Shown here: positions 1-5,944 of the stretch, piece by piece
Position numbering within the stretch: position 1 is the stretch's first letter
How the letters are laid out: each line of letters starts with the position of its first letter
NCBI GenBank assembly: GCA_017308345.1
Contig: JAFKFE010000386.1
Location: forward strand, 1-6,122
DNA: 6,122 nt
Source of the DNA: Alphaproteobacteria bacterium
GTDB lineage: Bacteria; Pseudomonadota; Alphaproteobacteria; Rhizobiales; Rhizobiaceae
Reading direction: 5' to 3'
Notes under the pieces: generated by a model
Seen by the model: the letters and a program-made list of their open reading frames with translations, nothing else
The model's database searches: none
Told to the model about the DNA's origin: nothing
Translations under genes and position numbers: made by a program

Positions 1-954
1 CTGCTCGGCAATCCGGCGATCATCGAGGCGCGGGCTGCCTGGGCCTCGGTGCCGCTGATCGCGATTTCCGACGAGCTCACTTCAGAGCAGACGCGCGTGC
101 TGGTGCGCATGAACGCTTCCGACTGGCTGCACAAGCCGCTCGACGCCAAGGAGCTGCTCAATGCCGTCACCTTCCACGACACCGGCAGCCAGGGCACCAA
201 GAGCCGCATCATCACCTTCATCGCGGCCAGCGGCGGCGCCGGCGCCACGACACTGGCGATCTCGGCGGCGGAGCACCTCGCCTCGAAATCGGCCGAGCGG
301 GCGGCCTCGACCTGCCTCGTCGACCTCGACTTCCAGAGCGCCAATTGCGGCGCCTACCTCAACCAGTTCAACCAGTTCGACCTCTCCGGCATCATCGGCC
401 AGCCGGACCGGCTCGATGTCGAGCTCATGGACGTCATCAAGCTGTCGCGACCGTCCGGCCTCACGCTCTACTCCTTCGAGCGGCCGCAGCTGCCGTTCGA
501 GCCGCACGGTTCCGATTTCGTGTTCCGGCTGCTCGACCTCGTCGCCTACCGCTTCGACGACATCGTCATCGACCTGCCCAACATCGAGACGCCGTGGCAC
601 GATTCGGTGCTGCGCACGAGCGACGAGATCTTCATCGTCTTCGAGCTCAACGTCGCCTCGCTCAGGCAAGGCAAGCGGCTCTACAAGAAGATCCGCGAAT
701 TGCGCGGCAACAAGGTCGACATCACGCTGGTCGCCAACAAGCACAAGCGCAAATGGTTCGGCAACCACTTCTCGCGCAGCGAATTGGAGAAGATCTTCAA
801 GGCGCCGCACATCAAGTCACTGGCGCTGGACAACACGCTTCTCGCCGACGCGCTGAACCGCGCCATCCTTCCTTCCGAGGTGGACGGGCGCGCGCGCTTC
901 AACAAGGACCTCAAGCGCATGTTCAAGGAACGGTTGGACAATGCCCAGCGCTAG
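1..954 (+). CDS. CpaE/TadZ-like MinD/ParA-family ATPase (5' partial)
   Basis: The reading frame is open from base 1, so the gene starts upstream of the window; the GTG at 49 is internal. The first roughly 55 residues resemble the end of a receiver-like domain, with a Lys-Pro pair in HKPLDAKELL, as in CpaE/TadZ proteins that localise Tad (Flp) pilus machinery. A MinD/ParA-type domain follows: a P-loop SGGAGATT (bases 229-252), a DLD switch-like motif in CLVDLDFQSA, and a Walker B-like DDIVIDLP. The usual signature lysine before GGxG is Ser here and the P-loop lysine is Ala. The second change is common in CpaE relatives; losing the first is odder and may mean weak or no ATP hydrolysis. It acts at the inner membrane or cell pole in known relatives. 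Its end overlaps the next gene by 14 nt. The family call is secure; a role in pilus assembly rather than another localisation task is inferred. Confidence 0.85.
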   Translation: MLGNPAIIEARAAWASVPLIAISDELTSEQTRVLVRMNASDWLHKPLDAKELLNAVTFHDTGSQGTKSRIITFIAASGGAGATTLAISAAEHLASKSAERAASTCLVDLDFQSANCGAYLNQFNQFDLSGIIGQPDRLDVELMDVIKLSRPSGLTLYSFERPQLPFEPHGSDFVFRLLDLVAYRFDDIVIDLPNIETPWHDSVLRTSDEIFIVFELNVASLRQGKRLYKKIRELRGNKVDITLVANKHKRKWFGNHFSRSELEKIFKAPHIKSLALDNTLLADALNRAILPSEVDGRARFNKDLKRMFKERLDNAQR

Positions 955-1534
955 AGCCATCGCGGGCAAAGCGCGCGACCGCAGCGTCGGCTTGGCCGGC
1001 GCCATGCTGATCGGCTTCGCGCTGTCGTTGGGCTGCGATGCGGCGACGGCCGGATCGAGCCTGCCGCCACTGCCCGCCATGGGCCCCAGCCTGCGCAAGG
1101 CGGTCGCCTTCCAGACCGGCGAGCAGCCGGGCACGATCGTCATCCGCAAAAGCGAGAAGGCGCTCTACCTGGTGACCGGCAAGGGCCAGGCGCTGCGCTA
1201 CCAGATCAGCGTCGGCCGCGACGGCTTCGGCTGGACCGGAACGGTCAAGGTTGCCTCCAAGACCGAATGGCCGGAATGGCGCCCACCCAAGGAAATGCGC
1301 GCGCGCCAGCCTGAACTGCCGGCGATGGTGCCGGCCGGTCCCTACAATCCGCTCGGCGCCAGGGCGCTTTATCTTTCGCGCGACGGGCGCGACACGCTCT
1401 ATCGCATCCATGGCACCAACGATCCCAAGGGCGTCGGTTTCGACGGCACGTCCGGATGCTTCCGGCTGACGAACACCGATGTGATCGATCTCTTCAAGCG
1501 CGTCGCGGTGGGCGCAAAGGTGGTGGTTGAATGA
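941..1534 (+). CDS. Secreted L,D-transpeptidase (YkuD family)
   Basis: This 197-residue protein has a basic N-terminus, a hydrophobic stretch at about residues 18-31, and an AxA-type signal peptidase site (AATA before GSS, near residue 37). The mature part therefore faces the periplasm. A YkuD domain spans about 64-197. The catalytic signature is clear: His157 in HGTN, a Gly-rich stretch, then SGCFRL with nucleophile Cys173 and Arg175. Such enzymes form 3-3 (mDap-mDap) peptidoglycan crosslinks or attach proteins to the wall; Hyphomicrobiales encode many and use them heavily in polar growth. The ATG at 941 lies inside the upstream ATPase gene, with AAGGA 11 nt before it, so translation is probably coupled. 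A Cys at residue 32 is not in a good lipobox (Ser, not Leu/Val/Ile, at -3). The stop codon overlaps the next start (ATGA). Family assignment is firm; which crosslink it makes is unknown. Confidence 0.92.
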   Translation: MPSARAIAGKARDRSVGLAGAMLIGFALSLGCDAATAGSSLPPLPAMGPSLRKAVAFQTGEQPGTIVIRKSEKALYLVTGKGQALRYQISVGRDGFGWTGTVKVASKTEWPEWRPPKEMRARQPELPAMVPAGPYNPLGARALYLSRDGRDTLYRIHGTNDPKGVGFDGTSGCFRLTNTDVIDLFKRVAVGAKVVVE

Positions 1535-2091
1535 CGATGATCAGCGAGCCGGACGTTCCGGCAATCGAACTCGGTCACCGGGAAGCGGTTCCGGGAAAGC
1601 CCAGCCGGGCCAAAGCGATCGGCGTCGTTGCCGTCGGCGCGGTGCTCGTCACCTTCGTCAACGTGACGGCCGCCGTCTATCTCTATCGCGGTGTCAATGA
1701 CCTCAAGACCATGGAGGCGCGGCTGGAGCAACTCGGCCAGTTCGAGCAGCGGATCGGCGCCCGCATCGACACCGTCAACAACGGGTTCCAAAGCCGGTTC
1801 GAGACGCTTGACCGCCAGCTGCAGGCGAATTTCGGCCAGATCAACGGCAATTTCGCCAGGCTGGAGCAAGGCCAGCCCGTCGCCGCCGGCGAGCCGGCGC
1901 CCGGCGCGTCCGAGCCGGCCATGCTCGACAACACCACGGTGGCGGACGCGTCAGCGGCCAACGAAGACGGCGGCGCTCCCGCCGACGCGCAGCCCTCGTT
2001 CAGGCGCAAGGTCGCGCCTCCCGGCCCGAATCCGTCCTACCAGCGCATCCAGCAGCCCGACGGCAAGGTCTATTACAAGAAGATCAACTGA
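1531..2091 (+). CDS. Single-pass membrane protein with periplasmic coiled coil, unknown function
   Basis: I do not recognise a named family. The 186-residue protein has a short cytoplasmic tail (1-28, ending in basic residues), one transmembrane helix at about 29-52, and a predicted coiled coil from about 56 to 113. The coiled coil is rich in Leu, Glu, Gln and Arg, with regularly placed Phe (71, 86, 90, 101, 108). A low-complexity Ala/Pro/Glu/Asp stretch follows (about 116-155), then a basic, Tyr-containing C-terminus ending YYKKIN. Positive charge before the helix predicts N-in/C-out, placing the coiled coil in the periplasm with the upstream L,D-transpeptidase. It starts at ATG in a 4-nt ATGA overlap with that gene; a second in-frame ATG two codons later is an alternative. 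An accessory or scaffold role for the transpeptidase is suggested by position only. Confidence 0.8.
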   Translation: MTMISEPDVPAIELGHREAVPGKPSRAKAIGVVAVGAVLVTFVNVTAAVYLYRGVNDLKTMEARLEQLGQFEQRIGARIDTVNNGFQSRFETLDRQLQANFGQINGNFARLEQGQPVAAGEPAPGASEPAMLDNTTVADASAANEDGGAPADAQPSFRRKVAPPGPNPSYQRIQQPDGKVYYKKIN

Positions 2092-2097
2092 GCGCGT

Positions 2098-2128
2098 TGG
2101 CCGGCTGGCCGCCAGAGCCTGCCGGTCA
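2098..2128. terminator. GC-rich hairpin between convergent genes
   Basis: CCGGCTGGC (2101-2109) pairs with GCCTGCCGG (2117-2125) across a 7-nt loop, with one T-T mismatch. Three further outer pairs (one of them G-T) extend it to 2098-2128. It begins just after the coiled-coil gene's stop and reaches into the stop codon of the convergent membrane-protein gene. No T-tract follows on either strand, so it would be a weak or factor-assisted terminator, possibly bidirectional. Confidence 0.4.
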
Positions 2129-2662
2129 CAGGTCGCGCCGCAGTGCCAGGACGCGGACCGCGCGGGCTTCGGCGCGCGCCCGGGCTTCGCGCAGGAAAGC
2201 GACGTGGCAGTAGGCGCAGGCCGCGAGGCCCAGGCACAGCACCAGGCTGTTCTTCAAGCTGAAGTCGAGCATAAGCGAAAAGTGCAGGCCGTTCGGTATG
2301 GTGAAAGCGGCAATGGTGCTTGCCGTTTCCGCATGGCTGCTCAGCGCCATCATCTTGCCGGCAAAGATCAGGGCGGCGTGATTGGCCAGAAAGAAGCCGG
2401 CTGACCTCCTTGCCTGGCAAATCATCCAGCAGGCGCCCGCCGCGAAAACAAGGATAGCGGCGTCGACGGCCATCGACCCACCGAGATAGAGGTGCGCCTG
2501 CTGCCAGAACATGGTCGAGAACGGGCGCAGCTCGAGCCAGATGTGCCACATGGCGGGGCTCGCCGGATAAAAGCCGAGAAGCAGCGCCGCCATTCGCTCC
2601 GCCGCCAGCAAAAGCAGCATCAGGGCCGGGAAGGCAAAGAGCAGTATCGGCTTGCGCATCAT
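2126..2662 (-). CDS. Four-helix integral membrane protein, unknown function
   Basis: I recognise no family. About 178 residues, mostly hydrophobic. Counting from the upstream ATG at 2668, likely membrane helices are at about 8-31, 62-84, 92-110 and 141-160. A soluble Trp/His-rich segment lies between the first two, and an Arg/Ala-rich cytoplasmic tail ends the protein (about 159-180). Several histidines sit in or near membrane segments (42, 59, 97, 112, 129, 155), which could bind metal or haem, but no known motif supports this. Start choice: ATGs lie at 2668, 2662 and 2659. GAGGGG directly abuts the first but is 6 nt from the second, so I prefer 2662; the difference is two residues. It is divergent from the SNase-like gene and convergent with the transpeptidase operon, so it is probably a single-gene transcript. 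Confidence 0.75.
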   Translation of the reverse strand: MMRKPILLFAFPALMLLLLAAERMAALLLGFYPASPAMWHIWLELRPFSTMFWQQAHLYLGGSMAVDAAILVFAAGACWMICQARRSAGFFLANHAALIFAGKMMALSSHAETASTIAAFTIPNGLHFSLMLDFSLKNSLVLCLGLAACAYCHVAFLREARARAEARAVRVLALRRDL

Positions 2663-2668
2663 AGTCAT

Positions 2669-2674
2669 CCCCTC
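2669..2674 (-). promoter_or_regulatory. Ribosome binding site deciding the start at 2662
   Basis: On the minus strand GAGGGG is followed at once by ATG ACT ATG ATG. With zero spacing the first ATG (2668) is unlikely to be used. The next ATG (2662) has a normal 6-nt spacer. Confidence 0.5.
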
Positions 2675-2704
2675 GACATCGATGTCCGATTCTAGGGCGC
2701 ATTG

Positions 2705-2742
2705 GTTGCATGAGACTTAACGCAACACCTTGCTTTTCAAGG
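2705..2742. promoter_or_regulatory. Two inverted repeats in a divergent intergenic region
   Basis: The gap between two divergent genes holds GTTGC (2705-2709) and GCAAC (2722-2726) around a 12-nt spacer, then CCTTG (2728-2732) and CAAGG (2738-2742) around CTTTT. Both pairs are perfect but short. They could be operators controlling one or both genes. A TATGAT at 2763-2768 resembles a -10 box for the rightward gene, without a convincing -35 at 17 nt. I infer a regulatory role from position only. Confidence 0.25.
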
Positions 2743-2803
2743 GATGTCGCTCATGTCTAATGTATGATCCGGTTCAGCGGTCCGGGGGCGGCGCCGTGTC
2801 GAC

Positions 2804-2808
2804 AGGAG
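2804..2808 (+). promoter_or_regulatory. Ribosome binding site for a TTG start at 2817
   Basis: AGGAG stands 8 nt before an in-frame TTG at 2817. Neither the upstream TTG (2730) nor the ATG (2760) has a Shine-Dalgarno sequence at suitable spacing, so this site favours the downstream start for the SNase-like protein. Confidence 0.5.
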
Positions 2809-2816
2809 CTAACGGG

Positions 2817-3581
2817 TTGGTTTCGAGCAGCATCACCGACGGTGAGCACGCCCCCCGCGGGGCGCCTCGCGTGAGCCGGGCGAAACCACCCGGCCACCCG
2901 TTGCTGGCGCCGGTGCTGGGCGGTCTCGGGCTGCTCGCCGGCATGCTGCTGATCGCCGAGAGCGGGCGCTGGCTGCCGCCCGACCCGCCGCCGACCGCAC
3001 CGGCCCAGCGCGCCGATACCCCGAGGCAGACCTTTCCCGCTCCCGCCCGCGACATGCGGCAAGGCCAGGCGGCGCGCAAGATCGCCGAGGATCAGATCGC
3101 GCCGCCGCCGCTCGACCCGTCCGGGATCGAGCGCATCGAGCCGCGCCCTCCGCTCGGCGAACTCGGGCTCGCGCCGCGCCCGAAGACGCCGATGCCGCGC
3201 GACTGGCGCGGGACGCTGCTTTTCGGTCCGGTCGCGACGTCGGCGGCGGTCTTCGAAGCCATGGGGCGCACGGTGGCCATCAGCGGGACGGTGGACATAG
3301 ATCCCAACCGGACCTGCACGTTCGACCACACCGCCTGGCCCTGCGGCCAGCGGGCGCGGGCCGCCTTCAACGCCTGGCTGCGCGGCCGGGCGCTCAAATG
3401 CCTGCTGCCGCCGGACGCCGACCGCTTCGCCATCGCCGCGCCCTGCGCGCTCGGCAAGCAGGATGTCGGCGCCTGGCTGGTTTCCAACGGCTGGGCGATG
3501 GCCGCTCCGACCGGCATCTACGGCAAGGCCGAAGCTGTGGCGAGAGATGCCAGGATGGGTATTTTCGGCCCACCGCAATAG
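2817..3581 (+). CDS. Membrane-anchored thermonuclease-like (SNase-fold) protein, probably non-catalytic
   Basis: From TTG 2817 the protein is 254 residues; upstream in-frame starts at 2730 (TTG) and 2760 (ATG) would add 29 or 19 residues. One transmembrane helix lies at about 29-48 and a Pro/Arg-rich linker at about 54-131. A C-terminal SNase-like domain follows at about 131-252, recognisable by the WPCG..AR segment, GR.LKC, AAPC.LG, and the WLVSNGWAMA...Y..AE..AR pattern near the end. Staphylococcal nuclease uses Arg35, Glu43 and Arg87. The loop that should carry DxPE reads instead around FDHTAWPCG, so at least the Glu is missing, and the third position aligns poorly. Four cysteines (167, 176, 195, 210) fit disulfides in a periplasmic domain. 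Alphaproteobacteria carry many such divergent thermonuclease-family proteins of unknown role. The fold assignment is fairly sure; loss of activity is inferred. Confidence 0.72.
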   Translation: MVSSSITDGEHAPRGAPRVSRAKPPGHPLLAPVLGGLGLLAGMLLIAESGRWLPPDPPPTAPAQRADTPRQTFPAPARDMRQGQAARKIAEDQIAPPPLDPSGIERIEPRPPLGELGLAPRPKTPMPRDWRGTLLFGPVATSAAVFEAMGRTVAISGTVDIDPNRTCTFDHTAWPCGQRARAAFNAWLRGRALKCLLPPDADRFAIAAPCALGKQDVGAWLVSNGWAMAAPTGIYGKAEAVARDARMGIFGPPQ

Positions 3582-3587
3582 CGCAGT

Positions 3588-3603
3588 CGCGGGAAAGCCC
3601 GTG
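3588..3603 (+). terminator. Weak hairpin after the SNase-like gene
   Basis: Six base pairs (CGCGGG against CCCGTG, one G-T) enclose an AAAG tetraloop seven bases after the stop codon. No T-run follows, so termination is possible but weakly supported. The rest of the gap up to the GGDEF gene (to 3838) holds no gene or convincing promoter that I can see. Confidence 0.25.
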
Positions 3604-3825
3604 GTCGATTCCACCCCGGAATTGCGTGAAAGCAGAATGGTCAGCGCGGCTCGGCGATTCTAAAAACCGTAAACCGCGCCAACGGCCGGGCAGGTCAAAC
3701 GTGGAAGCCGCTGGCGCGTGCCGGATCCCGCGCGTCGCATGGAGAAGATGCCGACTTTGCATCAAATTGTACGCTTGCCTGACACCGAAATCGTAACGGA
3801 CCTCCTGTAAGCCGATGCGTCGAAT

Positions 3826-3830
3826 AGGAG
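3826..3830 (+). promoter_or_regulatory. Ribosome binding site deciding a GTG start at 3839
   Basis: AGGAG lies 8 nt before GTG 3839. The in-frame ATG at 3815 has no Shine-Dalgarno sequence in front, and the AGGAG lies inside the stretch it would translate. The GTG start, giving a shorter N-terminus, is preferred. Confidence 0.6.
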
Positions 3831-3838
3831 ATTGGCCC

Positions 3839-4585
3839 GTGACCACGAGAACGCCGACCGCGCCGTTTCGGACATGGAAGCAGGTTTTCTGGCTGGCGGT
3901 GCTTGGCACCGCCGGCTGCGTCGGCCTTTCGCTCGGGTTGAACTACCTGCTGATGTTCAGCGACAGCCTGACGCCGTTCGCCCGCGGGGCCGTTACGGCA
4001 ATCGCCGTGCCGATCGCCATCGGCCTGCCGCTGTTCGCGCTGCTCGGCTGGCAACAGATCGAGATCCGCCGCTACCGGCAGGAACTCACCAAATCCGGCA
4101 CCTATGACCAGCTGACCGGCTGCCTGAACGGCAAAGTGTTCACGTCGATGGTCGACAGGAGGGCAGCCAGACCGGCCGGTCCGCGCTCCGGCGCCTTTCT
4201 GGTCGTCCATCCGGAGCATCTGGCGTCGATCAACCTGCGTTTCGGTCTCGAATGGGGCGACGAGGCCCTGCGGCTGATCGCATCGGCCATCCGATCGTCG
4301 GTGCGCAAGGACGATCTGATCGGCCGGCTCGGAACCTCGATGTTCGGCGTCTTCCTTCCGGGCGCGAGCGAACAGGACGCCAAGGACATCGGCGAGCGCG
4401 TTCGCGGCGCCGTCGGCGAAATCTATTTCGCGCCGAAAGGCGACAAGGACATGCTTGCGATCAGCGTCGGCGGCGTCGTCTTCGAACATGAGCTGGATTT
4501 CGAGGACATGTTCCGCTTCGCGGAGGAAGGCATGGCCGAGGCCCCGGACGAAGCCGGCCTGCGGCTGTCGCATGTCGCCAACTGA
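3839..4585 (+). CDS. Two-TM degenerate GGDEF protein, possible c-di-GMP receptor
   Basis: The 248-residue product (GTG start) has two membrane helices at about 17-40 and 47-70, then a GGDEF domain from about residue 85 to the end. The domain's entry motif is clear (DQLTGCLN, 90-97; family consensus DxLTGLxNR). The signature GGDEF is replaced by GTSMF (165-169, bases 4331-4345), followed by the expected hydrophobic FLP. The metal-binding DxD of the first strand is His-Pro-Glu (residues 124-126). It should therefore not make c-di-GMP. RKDD (156-159) sits exactly where the RxxD inhibitory site lies in active cyclases such as PleD. Degenerate GGDEF proteins with such a site, for example Caulobacter PopA, act as c-di-GMP receptors. 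The first Arg and last Asp are also fairly common in the family for structural reasons, so ligand binding is inferred. It appears to be a single-gene unit. Confidence 0.85.
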   Translation: MTTRTPTAPFRTWKQVFWLAVLGTAGCVGLSLGLNYLLMFSDSLTPFARGAVTAIAVPIAIGLPLFALLGWQQIEIRRYRQELTKSGTYDQLTGCLNGKVFTSMVDRRAARPAGPRSGAFLVVHPEHLASINLRFGLEWGDEALRLIASAIRSSVRKDDLIGRLGTSMFGVFLPGASEQDAKDIGERVRGAVGEIYFAPKGDKDMLAISVGGVVFEHELDFEDMFRFAEEGMAEAPDEAGLRLSHVAN

Positions 4586-4587
4586 GC

Positions 4588-4601
4588 CGGCGCGATCGCC
4601 G
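4588..4601 (+). terminator. Small hairpin after the GGDEF gene
   Basis: CGGCG and CGCCG form a perfect 5-bp stem around a CGAT loop three bases after the stop codon. There is no T-run, so support for termination is weak. Confidence 0.2.
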
Positions 4602-4693
4602 TACAGGCCCAATTCGACGTTTCAGGAAGCTGGTGCCGCGAGAGAGGGTTGAGCTCTATTCAAGTTCAATAAAATCAATGAAGCGCGGCATCG

Positions 4694-4722
4694 AAAAAAT
4701 CAGCCGTGCCGTGACCCACGCT
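4694..4722 (-). terminator. Probable rho-independent terminator of the MFS gene
   Basis: Read on the minus strand, AGCGTG pairs with CACGGCT (six pairs, one bulged G) around an 8-nt loop. GA and then six T residues (4699-4694) follow. The 5' arm begins inside the MFS stop codon. This is the only stem plus T-tract in the window that looks like a classical intrinsic terminator. Confidence 0.5.
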
Positions 4723-5944
4723 ACTGAGCATGCGCAGGGAGAGTTGGGCGACGTAGGACGAGCCATCCCAAGCCGAACACCAACACGACGTTGAGCAAGG
4801 CCAGACCAGAAAGCGCAGCCAGCACGCCCTGGGCACCTGCTTGCTCCAGCAGCAATGCCCCAATTGACGGAGCCGCCGCCTGCGCTATGAGGCTGGGCAT
4901 GGCAAGGCGACCCATAAGCTTCGCGTAACCTGACGGACCGAACAGAGCGAGGGGAAGCGTTCCACGCGCAATCGATTCCAGGCCGATGCCAGCGCCGTAG
5001 AAAGCGAGCGCGACCGGGATGATCGGCAGCCCTGCCCAGAGAGCCGATACGCCGATCGCGACGAATGTCGCGGAGGCGAATTTGGTCCAGATCGGATGGT
5101 GGTAGCGGGCAACAATCATTTCGATTGCCCGGGCGCCCACCTGGGACGGACCAACCAAAGCGCCAAGCCCAACGGCGGCTGCAAGCGCCATGCCGTTGCT
5201 CTGCAGGATCGTGAGCAGATGGACCGACAATGTTGAAGAGATCACCGCCGCGAGCGTAAGCGTCGCCGCCAGGACAACCACGGTTCCGAGCCTGGCGTTG
5301 CTCTCCCGGGCGGCCGCCGCGGGATCTTCGTGCGCGGGTTTGGCCGCCAACTGTTCTGCGTCTCGAGGCAAGACAAGCAGATACAGCGGAAGCGCGATCA
5401 GGAGTTGGACGGCGGCGTAGGACAGGCAAGCGCCTCGCCAGCCGACCTCAGTCATCAGGAACGCCGAGATCGGCCAACAGACAGTGCTGGCGAAGCCTCC
5501 GAAGAGTGTAAGCGTGGTGATGGCGGAACGTGCGCCATAGCCGTAAAGCCGACCGAGAGTTGCGAAAGCCGCATCATACAGGCCCGCTCCCATCCCCAAC
5601 CCGATGACCAGCCAGGCGACAATGTAAGCAGCGAGATTCGGCGCCCCCGCGAGTCCGATCTGGCCGACGCCGATTGCCACGGCGCTGAACGCCAAGACCC
5701 GGCGACCGCCGCGACGTTCGATCGATGAGCCCACGCGCGGTGAGATCAGGCCGGCGACCAGCAGCCCCAGTGAAAGGCCGCCTACGACCCAACCCAACGG
5801 CCAGCCGGTGTCGGCTGCCACTCGGGGTGCGATCACCGCCGGGAGATAGTAGGACGACCCCCAGGCCATGATCTGGGTCAACCCAAGCACGGTCATTATG
5901 GCGCCGCGTTTGGGGGTGCCAGCGGTAGGCGACGGCAAGTTCAT
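4721..5944 (-). CDS. MFS transporter, probably part of an arsenic-resistance operon
   Basis: The 407-residue, 12-helix major facilitator protein has a motif-A-like loop between helices 2 and 3 (GSSIERRGGRR, about 72-82). A hydrophilic central loop (about 194-220) divides the two six-helix halves. A GPSQVGAR segment (265-272) begins the loop after helix 8, and a RGTLPLALFGPSGYA stretch follows later. I chose the ATG at 5944 because it overlaps the upstream stop codon as ATGA, implying translational coupling; a TTG at 5965 would extend the protein by seven basic residues and is less likely. MFS exporters of inorganic or organic arsenicals are known in rhizobial ars operons (ArsK in Agrobacterium), and the neighbour supports that setting. 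Substrate and direction are inferred: arsenite or an oxidised or methylated arsenical is plausible. Base composition is somewhat less GC-rich than the genes to the left. Confidence 0.85.
   Translation of the reverse strand: MNLPSPTAGTPKRGAIMTVLGLTQIMAWGSSYYLPAVIAPRVAADTGWPLGWVVGGLSLGLLVAGLISPRVGSSIERRGGRRVLAFSAVAIGVGQIGLAGAPNLAAYIVAWLVIGLGMGAGLYDAAFATLGRLYGYGARSAITTLTLFGGFASTVCWPISAFLMTEVGWRGACLSYAAVQLLIALPLYLLVLPRDAEQLAAKPAHEDPAAAARESNARLGTVVVLAATLTLAAVISSTLSVHLLTILQSNGMALAAAVGLGALVGPSQVGARAIEMIVARYHHPIWTKFASATFVAIGVSALWAGLPIIPVALAFYGAGIGLESIARGTLPLALFGPSGYAKLMGRLAMPSLIAQAAAPSIGALLLEQAGAQGVLAALSGLALLNVVLVFGLGWLVLRRPTLPAHAQ

Noticed and set aside
82..810. Long open frame on the minus strand (242 codons) opposite the CpaE-like gene
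   Set aside because: The composition is dominated by Arg, Glu, Val and Asp, as expected for antisense of a GC-rich gene. There is no domain, and the plus-strand gene has clear motifs.
1022..1036. Lipoprotein signal (LSLGC) in the L,D-transpeptidase
   Set aside because: The -3 position is Ser instead of Leu/Val/Ile, and a good AxA signal peptidase I site follows.
2757..3614. Long minus-strand open frame opposite the SNase-like gene
   Set aside because: Arg/Gly/Pro-rich antisense shadow of a high-GC coding region; no recognisable motif.
3661..3690. Possible minus-strand terminator with five T
   Set aside because: The stem is only four pairs with a large loop, and no minus-strand gene lies upstream of it.
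3757..3800. Promoter for the GGDEF gene (TTGCAT or TTGTAC with a downstream -10)
   Set aside because: No -10 hexamer with acceptable match and spacing could be found.
3695..4612. 305-codon minus-strand open frame opposite the GGDEF gene
   Set aside because: No domain is visible, and the opposite strand carries a well-defined GGDEF fold with a good ribosome binding site.
4656..5429. Alternative minus-strand frame over the end of the MFS gene
   Set aside because: It overlaps the MFS frame, which has clear helices and motifs; this one is Arg/Gly-rich without structure.
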